Shown here: positions 17,368-26,920 of the stretch, one piece after another | Numbering within the stretch: position 1 is the stretch's first letter | Layout of the letters: each line of letters opens with the position of its first letter | From: Chitinophaga horti | Lineage (GTDB): Bacteria > Bacteroidota > Bacteroidia > Chitinophagales > Chitinophagaceae | DNA length: 64,000 nt | Assembly (NCBI RefSeq): GCF_022867795.2 | Contig: NZ_CP107006.1 | Coordinates: 1,674,001 to 1,738,000, forward strand | Reading direction: 5' to 3' | Program-made: the position numbers and the translations under genes | The notes under the pieces: generated by a model | Seen by the model: only the letters and a program-made list of their open reading frames with translations | Told to the model about the DNA's origin: nothing | The model's database searches: none

Positions 17368-18816
17368 CTATTTTTGAGTCGCTACTTTAGCAGTAGTCTG
17401 GAAACCGCGCCGCTGCATGTTACCCCAGCCACTCTTCTTGCCCGTAAGGAAGTTCAGATACCCGCGTATTGAGAAAATCACGATCAGCGGGTGATACAGG
17501 AAAAACTCCATAAACGGCGTGAGGCACAAGTACAGTGCTTCCCGCCAGGTTTTATAGTAGCGGAAAGTAAGCTGGTCCCACAGGATGGCGATCGTCGTGA
17601 TCATTACCGAATACGTATACACGAACAGCAGCAGCCATAATGCTGTAGGCCAGTTAATGAAGCCGAGTATCGCCATCACGATATAATAGATAACACCGGT
17701 GATCTCCACCAGCGGTGCCAGCAATTCGAAGAAGAAGTTGTAAGGGAAAACGATGAGACCCATACGTCCGTAACGAGGGTTCATGAACATGCCGAAGTGT
17801 GCGTACATCAGCTGGGCCAGGCCGCGCGCCCAGCGGGTACGCTGACGGTTGAATATTTTTACGGTCGATGGTGCTTCCGTCCAGCAAAGTGTTTTCGGCA
17901 CATAGCGGATCGCGTAGTCGATTTTGTTATCGTGCGCATAGCGACACATACGTGTCATCAGCTCCATATCCTCCCCAAAGGAAGTGTGGTCATAACCACC
18001 GCAGCGGATGGCTATCTCTTTGTCGAACAGTCCGAGGCCGCCAGATACGTTAGGTACGCAGTTCAGCAGGCTCCAGCCCATCTTCCCCAATACAAATGCA
18101 CGGATGTATTCCACTTCCTGGAAGCGGGGCAGCAATTGCCTCGGCGGCCGCATCCTCACCATTACACCATCGTCAAACTCGCAGGAGTTGGCGATACGCA
18201 GGGTAGCGCCGGTGGCGATCACGCGTTTGTTTTTTTCCTGCATCACCGGTTTAATCAGTTCCGTGATCGTGTTTTTATCGAGGATACAGTCTACGTCCGT
18301 ACAAACGAAGTGGGGGTGAGCGGCGGCATTGATGCCGGCATTTACGGCATCGGCCTTACTTTTACCGTTCACTTTGTCGATCACCATCAGTTTGGCGTAG
18401 GCCGGGTTGGTCGACTTATAAATGCGCCTTACTGGTTTGGTCTGGATCTTTGCATTGTAGGCGAAATCCACCGGTACTAATTCAAACTCATTGATCAGCT
18501 GCTCCAGACTGTCGTCGGTGCTGCCGTCATTGACGATAATGATCTCGTAATTGGCGTAATTCAGTGTGAGCAGTGAGCGCACGTTAAAGATGATCGTAAG
18601 ACCTTCGTTAAAGGCCGGTGCCAATACCGTAACGCCCGGGGCGAGCGGAGAGCTCATGAGCACATCCGGCTCATGGAATTTGTCCTTCCGTGCATAAGCC
18701 CTCACGGCAATAAAGGAGAAAATGGCCAGCAGGGCATAGGTGGTCAGCAGGATTAACCCGTAAACGAAAATCGTGCTCTCATATATCTTGCCGATGGTTT
18801 CCCAGATAGTCATCAA
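17368..18816 (-). CDS. Processive GT2 glycosyltransferase, membrane synthase (second copy)
   Basis: Tandem paralogue of the synthase at 15842, 482 residues. It has the same layout: N-terminal membrane segment, GT-A domain with NDGSTDD, CTDVDC, FGEDME and QRTRW, then several C-terminal membrane segments and a shared ending (GKKSGWGNMQRRGF against GKKHSWGNMQRQGF). All catalytic motifs are intact, so both copies are probably active. They may form a heterodimer, make a mixed polymer, or act at different steps. It overlaps the HEAT-repeat gene upstream by four bases (18813-18816), which points to translational coupling. Confidence 0.92.
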   Translation of the reverse strand: MMTIWETIGKIYESTIFVYGLILLTTYALLAIFSFIAVRAYARKDKFHEPDVLMSSPLAPGVTVLAPAFNEGLTIIFNVRSLLTLNYANYEIIIVNDGSTDDSLEQLINEFELVPVDFAYNAKIQTKPVRRIYKSTNPAYAKLMVIDKVNGKSKADAVNAGINAAAHPHFVCTDVDCILDKNTITELIKPVMQEKNKRVIATGATLRIANSCEFDDGVMVRMRPPRQLLPRFQEVEYIRAFVLGKMGWSLLNCVPNVSGGLGLFDKEIAIRCGGYDHTSFGEDMELMTRMCRYAHDNKIDYAIRYVPKTLCWTEAPSTVKIFNRQRTRWARGLAQLMYAHFGMFMNPRYGRMGLIVFPYNFFFELLAPLVEITGVIYYIVMAILGFINWPTALWLLLFVYTYSVMITTIAILWDQLTFRYYKTWREALYLCLTPFMEFFLYHPLIVIFSIRGYLNFLTGKKSGWGNMQRRGFQTTAKVATQK

Positions 18817-19958
18817 TATTTGATTAGAGGGTTCATGCTATGTTTCAGAATGAGCTTGTTTTCCGGGGTAGACGTATCTACCAGCTCCTGTACCAGTCCT
18901 TTGGCCGCCCATTGGTTGTTGATGATCGACTTTGCTGCATGTTTGCGTACTTCGAAATCTGTGGCGTGCAGGAACTCCTGCCGCAGGAAGTCGATGTATT
19001 TACCGCTGCTGATGCGCCCGATGGCTTTGAGTATTTCCAGCTGGCAGAGCAGTGGTTGCGTGTCATACATGTACACCAGTTTTTCTTCGACGGTTTCCAC
19101 TTTCAGTTTGCCCAGGCAGTTAATGGCATCGGCGCGGAGGTAGTGATCTTTGGTGCCGAGCAGCTTTACTACCGCAGGTACGGCGCTGATCTGGTTATAG
19201 TGTACGACCAGCTTCAAACAGAACGACACCACACTCTTATTTGTGGAGTAGGTGATCCATTGCGCAAAGTTGGGAATAGCGATATGTTCCGTGGTGGAGA
19301 TGATCTTGAATAGCTCTACCTGGTCCCATTCGAGCAGGGGCTCGGTGGCCACATCAAAAAACTTAAAGGGTTCGTTCTTACTCAATTTGATGTAAGCATG
19401 CCGTGCCGCCGCGCGTAGCTCACGGTTACGGCTGTTGGTGAGGGGCAAAATAGTTACGTCGGCGATTGACATGTTCATGCTGGTGAACTCATACAATGCC
19501 TGTACTTTCTTTTCCCATTTGCCCGACTTCATTTTATTGAGCGTGTCTTTATCCAGCTCCAGTTGCACGTACAAGTTGTGGATCAGGTCGCCCATGGCAC
19601 CGCGAACGTTTTTGCGGAAGTTGATGAGGCGGTCGATCAGTGCCTGCCGGGCCCATTTCTTTTGAAATACGGGCAGCTCAAATACCTCGATAGGCAGTTG
19701 CACCTGGTTGGGCGACAACTCCGGATCGTTGAGCGCTTCATTCATGAGTATGTGTTCGATCAGCAGCTGATCGATCATAGGTTGAAGTTTAGCGAGCCGT
19801 TTATCTCTCTGGTTGCCTTTGAAACGCGCCCAAAGGATGGAGAAGTATGCCAGCAACGTGGCTGTTACCGCAATAACGATAAATACGAGCGCAATCTGTA
19901 TGATCAGTGGCGCATACCGGAAATCGTGAAACAGTACAGAGAAGGACTCTGAAAACAT
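18813..19958 (-). CDS. HEAT-repeat protein with N-terminal membrane anchor
   Basis: 381 residues: one membrane segment near the N-terminus (about 18-43; LIIQIALVFIVIAVTATLLA), then a cytosolic alpha-solenoid of HEAT-like repeats (for example NCLGKLKVETVEEKLVYMYD, HATDFEVRKHAAKSIINNQW). No enzyme motif is seen. Translational coupling to the GT2 synthase genes suggests a scaffold or regulatory subunit of the synthase complex, perhaps comparable in role to the small accessory subunits of other synthase-dependent systems. The response regulator encoded 35 bp upstream could act through it. Both roles are inferred. Confidence 0.85.
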   Translation of the reverse strand: MFSESFSVLFHDFRYAPLIIQIALVFIVIAVTATLLAYFSILWARFKGNQRDKRLAKLQPMIDQLLIEHILMNEALNDPELSPNQVQLPIEVFELPVFQKKWARQALIDRLINFRKNVRGAMGDLIHNLYVQLELDKDTLNKMKSGKWEKKVQALYEFTSMNMSIADVTILPLTNSRNRELRAAARHAYIKLSKNEPFKFFDVATEPLLEWDQVELFKIISTTEHIAIPNFAQWITYSTNKSVVSFCLKLVVHYNQISAVPAVVKLLGTKDHYLRADAINCLGKLKVETVEEKLVYMYDTQPLLCQLEILKAIGRISSGKYIDFLRQEFLHATDFEVRKHAAKSIINNQWAAKGLVQELVDTSTPENKLILKHSMNPLIKY

Positions 19959-19993
19959 GCACTTAAGTTTAGGATATGGTGTACTGGTAAGGT

Positions 19994-20371
19994 CTATTTA
20001 TATTGCATCAGCAAACGCTTCACACGGATGAGCAGTTCGCCTGGAATAACGGGTTTTTTAAGGAAGTCGTCCGCACCGAGTTTAAAACCCTCCAGGATCA
20101 TATCTTCATTACCTGCGTTGGATACGATGATAACGGGAATAGGTTTTCCATCGGGACGGTTTTTTACTTTGCTGAGGATCTCGAATCCATTGGCATACGG
20201 CATCATGATATCGGTGATGATCAGGTCGTAGCCGAAGTTCGTTTCATCTAATTTCGAAAAAGCTTCCTTGCCATTGGTAACGTGATCGATCTGGTATTCT
20301 TCGCGATGAAGGATACGCTCCATGATCTTCGGCATTACTTCATCATCTTCTACTAACAAAATTTTACTCAT
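19994..20371 (-). CDS. Single-domain response regulator
   Basis: 125-residue CheY-like receiver domain with no output domain. The acidic pocket (LLVEDDEV), phospho-acceptor aspartate (LIITDIMMPYANG), switch Ser (IIVSNAG) and lysine (FLKKPVIP) are all present. It is the first gene of the minus-strand exopolysaccharide operon, 35 bp before the HEAT-repeat gene. Its start is 362 bp from the divergent hybrid kinase, which is the obvious phosphodonor candidate. It probably controls the synthase by protein contact rather than by binding DNA. Confidence 0.95.
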   Translation of the reverse strand: MSKILLVEDDEVMPKIMERILHREEYQIDHVTNGKEAFSKLDETNFGYDLIITDIMMPYANGFEILSKVKNRPDGKPIPVIIVSNAGNEDMILEGFKLGADDFLKKPVIPGELLIRVKRLLMQYK

Positions 20372-20733
20372 ACTGCAAGGTTTTTATGGACAGAAGAGCA
20401 TTGTGCTGCTACGGTGCCAAATAGGTATCTTAACGGTTATATTATAAATATAGGTACTTCTGTGCTATTTCCGGTCATATCTACGCCGGAACCCAGCCTA
20501 CGGTTTTTCTGAAAACAGATTTTTTATTGTTTTAATACACCATTTTTCATTTATATGTTCATGCGTATACATCACTCACTGCGATACAAAAGAAACAAAT
20601 GTTTCGTTCATAACAAAGGACCTATGATATTCTTTTAAAGGTAGTTAGTAATCCATATCATACTTCGGGCCAACTGGCTTATATTTGTGCCAATAACCAT
20701 GGCGTTGTTGCCGGCACACCCTAGATATCTCAT
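20372..20733. promoter_or_regulatory. Divergent promoter region between exopolysaccharide operon and signalling operon
   Basis: This 362-bp gap without genes separates the response regulator (minus) and hybrid kinase (plus) starts. A Bacteroidota -7 box TATATTTG (consensus TAnnTTTG) lies at 20680-20687, 47 bp before the kinase ATG, with no clear -33 TTG. The middle is AT-rich. I see no clear hairpin or small ORF. Confidence 0.45.
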
Positions 20734-23700
20734 ATGGCTATTTCGATGAAGAACCGTTTATACACAGGATTTGCAGTCGCTATCCTGCTTGTACTTATCG
20801 GTAGTATTTTGTCCTACATCACCTTCAGAAGACAAACCCGGGAAGCAGACTGGGTGCAGCATACATATGAAGTAATTACCCAGGCGCAGCGTATTAACCG
20901 CCTCATTTACGACATGCAGGTGTCGGGCAACAGCTATCGCATCATCCAGGATAAGAAGTTCCTCGACCCTTACTTTGCCACCAAACCCAAACTCGCACCG
21001 GCGCTGGAGAACCTCAAACGCCTGACCGACGACAACTTTCTCCAGACACAGCAGATCGATTCCCTGGAAACGGAGATCAATCGCCTGGTCCACTTCTGGG
21101 AGTCGCTGGGGGATGATATTCCCATGGAATATGTGTTTGAGCATCAGCTGGAGATATCGCTTACCGAAGGCAAACACCTGGAAACGGTACACCGCAGGGT
21201 ACAAAACCTGGTGGAGAACGAACGTAATTTACTGGTGATCCGTAACAACCGCAATGATACTTACGTGGGCCGCGCTACGGTGATGCTCGCTTTCAACTGC
21301 GTACTGATCCTGATCGTAGCGTTTACGCTCATGTGGTTTACATTCCGCGAATTCCGCAACCGCTGGCGGGCCGAGCGTAAGCTTACGCAAAAGGTGGATG
21401 AGCTGGTAACGCTCAACGAAGTAGCCAACGAACGGAACTGGTTGCTTACAGGGATGAGTCGGCTGAATGAAAGCCTGCAGGGAAATGCAGAACTCGATGC
21501 GATGATGGAACAGTTCCTGTATACGCTCGTGTCTTACCTGCGTTACCCGGCCGGAGCGCTTTACTACTACGACGAACTCTCCAATACATTGCGCATGGGC
21601 GCATCAGTGGCGTTGCCCGACACGGCACGCCAGAGTTATAAATTAAAGGAAGGCATGATCGGACAGGCGGCGATGCGCCGCGAATTGATGATCATGACGG
21701 ATGTTCCGGATTCTTACTGGCATATCGAAGGCGGCGCGGGCAAGGCCCAGCCTGGCACGGTGTTGCTGGCCCCGCTGTGGCGCGACAATATGCAGGTTGG
21801 CGTGATCGAGCTGGCGTCGTTCGGTACGGTGCGCGACCGGGAAAGGCAATTGGTGGAACAGGCGTCCGGCGATATTGCTGTGGCCCTCAGCGCTGCTTCG
21901 GCCCGTGACACGGCTACCAAGCTGTTGCAACAGCTGCAGCAGCAAAAAGAGGTGCTCGAAACGCAGCAGGAGGAACTGCGGCAGACGAACGAGGAACTTA
22001 CCCGCCAGTCGGAGATACTGCAGGCTTCTGAAGAAGAACTGCGGGTACAGGAGGAAGAATTGAGGCAGGTGAACGACGAAATGAGCGAAAAGAACAAGGC
22101 GCTGGAAATTACCCGCCAGGAGCTGTCGGTGAAGGCGCAGGAGCTGGAGCAAACGAGCAAGTACAAGTCGGAGTTCCTCGCAAATATGTCGCACGAGCTG
22201 CGTACGCCACTGAACAGCGTGCTCATTCTCGCCCGCCTGCTGGAAGAAAACCGCACACAGAATCTCACCCCCAAACAAATGGAATATGCAGGCATCATTC
22301 ATAAGTCGGGCTCCGACCTGCTGGAACTGATCGATGACATCCTGCACCTGGCCAAAATTGAGGCGGGTAAAATAGAAATGAATTTTGAATCGGAGGAGAT
22401 ACGCGACATCGTAGCCGACATGGAACGCCTGTTCCGCGTAGTGGCCGATGAGAAGAAGATCCGCTTCAGCACGAAAGTAGCTCTTTCTGTACCGGATCGC
22501 ATCCGCACGGATCGCCAGCGGCTGGAACAGGTGATCAAGAACCTGTTATCAAATGCTTTCAAATTCACGCCTGCCAATGGAACGATCGATCTGACGGTGG
22601 AAGTGAAGCGCGACGGGTTGCTGTATGTGGAGGTGAGGGATACCGGTACGGGCATCGCCGCCGAAAAGCTGCAACTCATCTTCGAGGCGTTCCGCCAGGC
22701 GGATGGGTCTACCAGCCGGAAATATGGCGGTACGGGCCTTGGATTGTCAATTAGTAAAGAACTTACCCGTCGCCTCGGTGGCGAGATCCGGGTAGAAAGC
22801 AGGGTGGGAGAAGGCAGTATATTCACCGTAGTACTGCCGGTCGAATCTTCCGGAGAAGCCATGATCACGGCGCCGGTGAGCGACGTGAAGCCTGCCGCCA
22901 CATTTGCTGCCGCGTCACCTCAACCGGTAAACGTCAGGCCGCCTGTCGTACAGGAAGTACGCGACGACCGCGATTCAGTCAGTAAAACGGATAAACTCGT
23001 CCTCATTATAGAAGATGATGCCACTTTTGCCGCCATCCTGCGTGATGCGGCGCGTGACAAAGGATATAAGGTCGTCGTCGCCCTCAATGGAAATGATGGC
23101 GTGTACCTGGCGCGCAAGTTCCTCCCAAGCGCCATCATCCTCGATATGAACCTGCCGCTGATCGATGGCAGCAGCATCCTCAAAATATTAAAGGGGAACG
23201 AAGACCTGAAGCATATTCTCGTACACGTGATCTCCGCCGGCGAAATATCGGCCCAGGTGAAGAACAAAGTACATGGCTATACGCAAAAGCCGCTGCAGCT
23301 CACCGACATGGAAACGGTGTTCAGCGGTATCAGTCAGCAGTTACAGGCAGGCTTCAAGAATGTGCTCATCGTGTCGAACGGTGGACTGCTCCACAATCCG
23401 TCCATCCAGGTGATGAGCGACGAGCGCCAGATGGAAACGCATTATGAGCAGGTGGCCAGTGTGCAGGAAGCAATGGAGCGCCTGGTGAACAACGATTTTG
23501 AGGGTATTATCCTGGATGTAGGCAAGGATGCCAAGGCGGGCATTCAACAATTGCTGCAGTTAAGGCAGCTTACGGCGGCGAAGAATATGCCCATCATTGT
23601 TTATATCGACCAGGACATATCAGAGGCAGACGAGCAACAGATCCGGAAGGAAGCCGCGGCGATCGTACGCAATTCCACTTTCTCCGCCGACCGGTTGATG

Positions 23701-24162
23701 GACGAGCTGGAGCTGTTCCTCTATAAATTGAAAGAAGCGGAAAATAACCCGGAGCGGGCCGAAAAGCTGATGCGAGCGGCAGATGTGAAGATGGAAGGAA
23801 AGAAAATACTGCTGGCCGACGATGATATGCGCAACGTATTCTCGCTCAGCGCGCTGCTGGAAGGGCATGGACTGGACGTAATAACGGCCTCCGATGGTAA
23901 GGAAGCCTTACGGATGCTCGACGAGCACCCGGACATTCAGCTCGTGCTGATGGACATAATGATGCCGGAAATGGACGGTTACGAGGCAATTCGCCACATA
24001 CGGGCCAATCCTAAGATGGCATCGCTACCGATCATTGCGTTAACCGCCAAAGCAATGACCGGTGACAGGGAAAAATGTATTCAGGCCGGGGCGTCCGATT
24101 ACGTGGCGAAACCGGTAAATAATAATAAGTTGTTGTCGCTGATGAGAGTTTGGCTGGCATAA
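20734..24162 (+). CDS. Hybrid sensor histidine kinase (CHASE3-GAF-HisKA-HATPase-REC-REC-REC)
   Basis: 1142-residue membrane kinase. Two membrane segments (about 13-31 and 183-202) bracket a CHASE3-like periplasmic sensor. A GAF domain (about 245-385) and a long coiled coil (about 388-480, Gln/Glu heptads) follow. Then come HisKA with phospho-acceptor His487 (NMSHELRTPLN), HATPase (NLLSNAFKFT, GGTGLGLSISKEL), receiver 1 (D761, acceptor D804), a degenerate receiver 2 (about 870-985, with SNGG and DVGKDAK in place of the acidic pocket and DxxMP) and receiver 3 (D1029, acceptor D1074). CHASE3-GAF hybrid kinases of this type are common sensors of envelope or osmotic stress. It is first in an operon with cheR, cheB and a receiver-kinase, and divergent from the exopolysaccharide operon it may control. 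Confidence 0.95.
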   Translation: MAISMKNRLYTGFAVAILLVLIGSILSYITFRRQTREADWVQHTYEVITQAQRINRLIYDMQVSGNSYRIIQDKKFLDPYFATKPKLAPALENLKRLTDDNFLQTQQIDSLETEINRLVHFWESLGDDIPMEYVFEHQLEISLTEGKHLETVHRRVQNLVENERNLLVIRNNRNDTYVGRATVMLAFNCVLILIVAFTLMWFTFREFRNRWRAERKLTQKVDELVTLNEVANERNWLLTGMSRLNESLQGNAELDAMMEQFLYTLVSYLRYPAGALYYYDELSNTLRMGASVALPDTARQSYKLKEGMIGQAAMRRELMIMTDVPDSYWHIEGGAGKAQPGTVLLAPLWRDNMQVGVIELASFGTVRDRERQLVEQASGDIAVALSAASARDTATKLLQQLQQQKEVLETQQEELRQTNEELTRQSEILQASEEELRVQEEELRQVNDEMSEKNKALEITRQELSVKAQELEQTSKYKSEFLANMSHELRTPLNSVLILARLLEENRTQNLTPKQMEYAGIIHKSGSDLLELIDDILHLAKIEAGKIEMNFESEEIRDIVADMERLFRVVADEKKIRFSTKVALSVPDRIRTDRQRLEQVIKNLLSNAFKFTPANGTIDLTVEVKRDGLLYVEVRDTGTGIAAEKLQLIFEAFRQADGSTSRKYGGTGLGLSISKELTRRLGGEIRVESRVGEGSIFTVVLPVESSGEAMITAPVSDVKPAATFAAASPQPVNVRPPVVQEVRDDRDSVSKTDKLVLIIEDDATFAAILRDAARDKGYKVVVALNGNDGVYLARKFLPSAIILDMNLPLIDGSSILKILKGNEDLKHILVHVISAGEISAQVKNKVHGYTQKPLQLTDMETVFSGISQQLQAGFKNVLIVSNGGLLHNPSIQVMSDERQMETHYEQVASVQEAMERLVNNDFEGIILDVGKDAKAGIQQLLQLRQLTAAKNMPIIVYIDQDISEADEQQIRKEAAAIVRNSTFSADRLMDELELFLYKLKEAENNPERAEKLMRAADVKMEGKKILLADDDMRNVFSLSALLEGHGLDVITASDGKEALRMLDEHPDIQLVLMDIMMPEMDGYEAIRHIRANPKMASLPIIALTAKAMTGDREKCIQAGASDYVAKPVNNNKLLSLMRVWLA

Positions 24163-24174
24163 CTGGCGTTCGTT

Positions 24175-24996
24175 ATGAATGAAGAAATTTCCATGGCGGA
24201 CTACCTCGAAGTAATCCAGGTGATCCGTTTACGTTATGGCTACGATTTTACGGGGTATGCGCAAGCCTCCCTCAAACGCCGCCTCGTGCGGTTTATGGGG
24301 CACGCGAACGTAGCATCGGTCTTCGACCTTAAGCACCAGCTGGTGAATGATGCGAATTTTTTCAACCAGATGGTGCAATACCTTACGGTGAACGTAACCG
24401 AAATGTTCCGTGACCCGGCTTTTTACAAAACTTTAAAGGAAGTGGTGTTGCCCAAACTGGCCGCTTATCCCAATATTAAGATATGGCATGCCGGTTGCTC
24501 TACAGGTGAAGAGGTGTACTCAATGGCGATTCTGCTGCATGAGGCCGGATTACTGGAACGCACGCGTATTTACGCTACGGACTTAAATCCCGCCAACCTG
24601 GAAAGGGCTGCATCGGGCGTAGTGCAGCTGGAATATATGAAGGAGTACACGGCTAATTATATACAGGCCGGCGGGCAGCAGGACTTTTCGGACTATTATA
24701 CGGCGCGGTACGACAAGGTGATCCTGCAGAAGGAGTTGCGGAAAAATATCACCTTCTTTCAGCATAACCTGGTTACCGACCAGGTATTTAATGAGTTTCA
24801 GCTGATCTGCTGCCGCAACGTATTTATCTATTTTAACCGCGACCTGCAGAACGATGTATTGAAACTCTTTTACGATAGCTTGTCGCCCTGGGGTTACCTG
24901 GCGCTGGGAATTAAGGAGTCCTTACGATTTACCGAAATGAAAAACGCGTTCGAGAACGTGCATATGAATCATAAAATTTACCGGCGTAAAAGATAA
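24175..24996 (+). CDS. CheR-type protein-glutamate O-methyltransferase
   Basis: SAM-dependent methyltransferase, 273 residues, the normal CheR length. An N-terminal helical domain is followed by the SAM site (KIWHAGCSTGEEVYSMAILL) and the conserved LICCRNVFIYFNRDLQ. There is no C-terminal TPR extension. No chemoreceptor, cheA or cheW lies in the window, so its target is probably not a classical chemotaxis receptor. It starts 12 bp after the hybrid kinase and is followed at 10 bp by the matching cheB. This cassette is often seen with hybrid kinases in Bacteroidota. Confidence 0.93.
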   Translation: MNEEISMADYLEVIQVIRLRYGYDFTGYAQASLKRRLVRFMGHANVASVFDLKHQLVNDANFFNQMVQYLTVNVTEMFRDPAFYKTLKEVVLPKLAAYPNIKIWHAGCSTGEEVYSMAILLHEAGLLERTRIYATDLNPANLERAASGVVQLEYMKEYTANYIQAGGQQDFSDYYTARYDKVILQKELRKNITFFQHNLVTDQVFNEFQLICCRNVFIYFNRDLQNDVLKLFYDSLSPWGYLALGIKESLRFTEMKNAFENVHMNHKIYRRKR

Positions 24997-25006
24997 GTCC
25001 CAAACA

Positions 25007-25576
25007 ATGGAAGCGCAGTTCAATATCATCCTGATAGGAGGTTCCGCAGGCAGCTTGCAGCCGGTAATCTCAATACTGGAGCAGCTTCCGGAGGATTTGC
25101 GTATTCCTGTAGTGATCGTATTACACCGGTTACGGAACGTGCAGAGTGAGATGGACAGGTTGCTGTCCGTGAAAAAAAAGATCACAGAGCCGGAAGATAA
25201 AGAGAAAATTTTGCCGGGCCGTATCTATCTTGCGCCCCAAAATTATCACCTCATGCTGGAAGCCGACGATACCTTCATGCTCGATTACTCCGAGCTGGTG
25301 AACTTCAGCCGTCCTTCCATCGACATGACATTTAGCAGCGCTGCAATCGCTTATCAGCATAAAGTAATGGCCATACTACTCAGTGGTGCCAATCACGACG
25401 GTGCCGCCGGCCTGTGTGAAATAGCCGCCCAGGGCGGTACTGCGATCGTGCAGGACCCTGCCGAAGCCGATTTTGATGTGATGCCGCTGGCGGCTATAGC
25501 GATGTGCGATCGGGCACGGGTGATGAGCATTGAAGATATCAATCTATACATAAAAAGTAACACGCAGGCGGATTGA
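25007..25576 (+). CDS. CheB-type methylesterase, catalytic domain only
   Basis: 189-residue protein-glutamate methylesterase/deamidase without the N-terminal receiver of classical CheB. The Ser-His-Asp triad is visible in IGGSAGSLQPV, VLHRLRNV and LSGANHDGAAGL. With no receiver domain its activity must be set by partner proteins or expression. It probably reverses the methylation made by the CheR encoded 10 bp upstream, giving an adaptation loop for the flanking kinases. Confidence 0.93.
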   Translation: MEAQFNIILIGGSAGSLQPVISILEQLPEDLRIPVVIVLHRLRNVQSEMDRLLSVKKKITEPEDKEKILPGRIYLAPQNYHLMLEADDTFMLDYSELVNFSRPSIDMTFSSAAIAYQHKVMAILLSGANHDGAAGLCEIAAQGGTAIVQDPAEADFDVMPLAAIAMCDRARVMSIEDINLYIKSNTQAD

Positions 25577-25595
25577 TGCCTGCCAACAATTAACC

Positions 25596-26696
25596 ATGAC
25601 CGAAAGAACCAAACCTAGAAAGTTTACGATCCTGCTGGTGGATGACCGTATCGAAAACCTGCTTTCTCTCGAAGAGATGCTGGACGCTGACCATCGTGTG
25701 TTTATGAAGGCCACGTCTGGCAACGATGCATTAAAACAGGTGTTGAAGAACGATGACATCGGGTTGATCATGCTGGACGTACAGATGCCTGAAATGGATG
25801 GGTTTGAAGTGGCGCGGCTGTTGAAAGCGAATCCTAAAACGCGCGACATTGCCATTATCTTCGTTACGGCGATCAATAAGGACGAGCAGCATGTACTTAA
25901 AGGCTTTGAAGAAGGCGCGGTAGACTACCTGCCCAAACCGCTCGACCTGCTTGTTACGCGGGCTAAGGTAAACGTGTTCGAAAAATTATACTTCTACGAG
26001 CGTGATCTGAAGATGGCGCTGAAAGAAAAAGAATTGGTCAACAATCAGCTGGAGCGCTTCATGTACGTGGTTGCTCACGACCTGCAATCCCCACTCTCCG
26101 GTTCTATGGGCCTCATGATGCTGATGCAGGAAGATCCGCGCATCAAAGAGCATGAGGATTTGCTGGAATACACTAATATGGCCGTTAAAGCCAGTTATAG
26201 CCTGAGTGAGATGATTACGGCCATCTTCGAGTTCTCCCGTAAGAACGAGCTGCAACAGACGATAGAAGATGTGGATGTAACGGAACTGGTGAATGAGATT
26301 GTCACGATGTTGTTCCCGCCGTCGCATATAAAAATCCATATAGAAGATACGCTGCCGGTATTATCTACCGTGCGCTCCAAATTACACCAGGTGTTTCAGA
26401 ACCTGATCGGCAACGCCATCAAGTACAATGACAAACCCCAGGGCGAGATATTCGTCGGCGTAAAGGAAACCGATGCCTTCTACGAGTTTTATGTGAAAGA
26501 TAACGGTCCGGGTATTGAGGAAAAGAACAACGAGCGCATTTTCAAGCTGTTCGAGGTGGTGGATAAGGAAAACGCGGAAAGTACGGGCATCGGGCTGAAT
26601 ATCCTCAAATACCTGGTAGAATCGCAGGGCGGCAAGGTGTGGGTGGAGTCGTTCCCCGGCGAAGGTAGCTGTTTCTGGTTCCAATGGCGCAAGTAG
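25596..26696 (+). CDS. Receiver-histidine kinase fusion (REC-HisKA-HATPase)
   Basis: Soluble 366-residue protein. An N-terminal receiver (LLVDDRIENLLSLEEML, acceptor in LIMLDVQMPEMDG, lysine in YLPKPLD; about 1-125) is joined to HisKA (VVAHDLQSPLSG) and HATPase (NLIGNAIKYND, KDNGPGIEE, TGIGLNILKYLVESQGG). Receiver and kinase in this order suggest that it takes phosphate from the hybrid kinase at 20734 and passes it on, or tunes its own kinase. It starts 19 bp after cheB and ends the four-gene signalling operon. A weak hairpin lies downstream at 26848. Confidence 0.93.
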   Translation: MTERTKPRKFTILLVDDRIENLLSLEEMLDADHRVFMKATSGNDALKQVLKNDDIGLIMLDVQMPEMDGFEVARLLKANPKTRDIAIIFVTAINKDEQHVLKGFEEGAVDYLPKPLDLLVTRAKVNVFEKLYFYERDLKMALKEKELVNNQLERFMYVVAHDLQSPLSGSMGLMMLMQEDPRIKEHEDLLEYTNMAVKASYSLSEMITAIFEFSRKNELQQTIEDVDVTELVNEIVTMLFPPSHIKIHIEDTLPVLSTVRSKLHQVFQNLIGNAIKYNDKPQGEIFVGVKETDAFYEFYVKDNGPGIEEKNNERIFKLFEVVDKENAESTGIGLNILKYLVESQGGKVWVESFPGEGSCFWFQWRK

Positions 26697-26847
26697 ATCA
26701 TCGTTCCTGCTTAACAATAATTGTCCTTCTATTATCATTAATTGATCGCTGGGTGACAATTCTGATTTAACTTTTTACATTTGATCTGATAAAAATATTT
26801 CATCCTTCGGGGTGATATAACCAACCTGGTCATACACCATAGTAGCT

Positions 26848-26872
26848 GAAAGCCCCTGTAAACGGGGCTTTC
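26848..26872. terminator. Hairpin after the signalling operon
   Basis: GAAAGCCCC (26848-26856) pairs perfectly with GGGGCTTTC (26864-26872) around a seven-base loop, between the receiver-kinase stop (26696) and the AraC start (26921). There is no T-run after it, so it is a weak or factor-dependent terminator at best, or a leader structure of the AraC mRNA. Confidence 0.45.
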
Positions 26873-26920
26873 GAAATTGTCGGAAGTACAGAAAGCCATC
26901 ATGGCCCATAATGTTAAGCA

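Noticed and set aside
26740..26820. Terminator near the TTCG tetraloop upstream of the AraC gene at 26921
   Set aside because: The stem (CATCC/GGGTG) is only five pairs with a wobble and lacks a T-run in the direction of the flanking genes.
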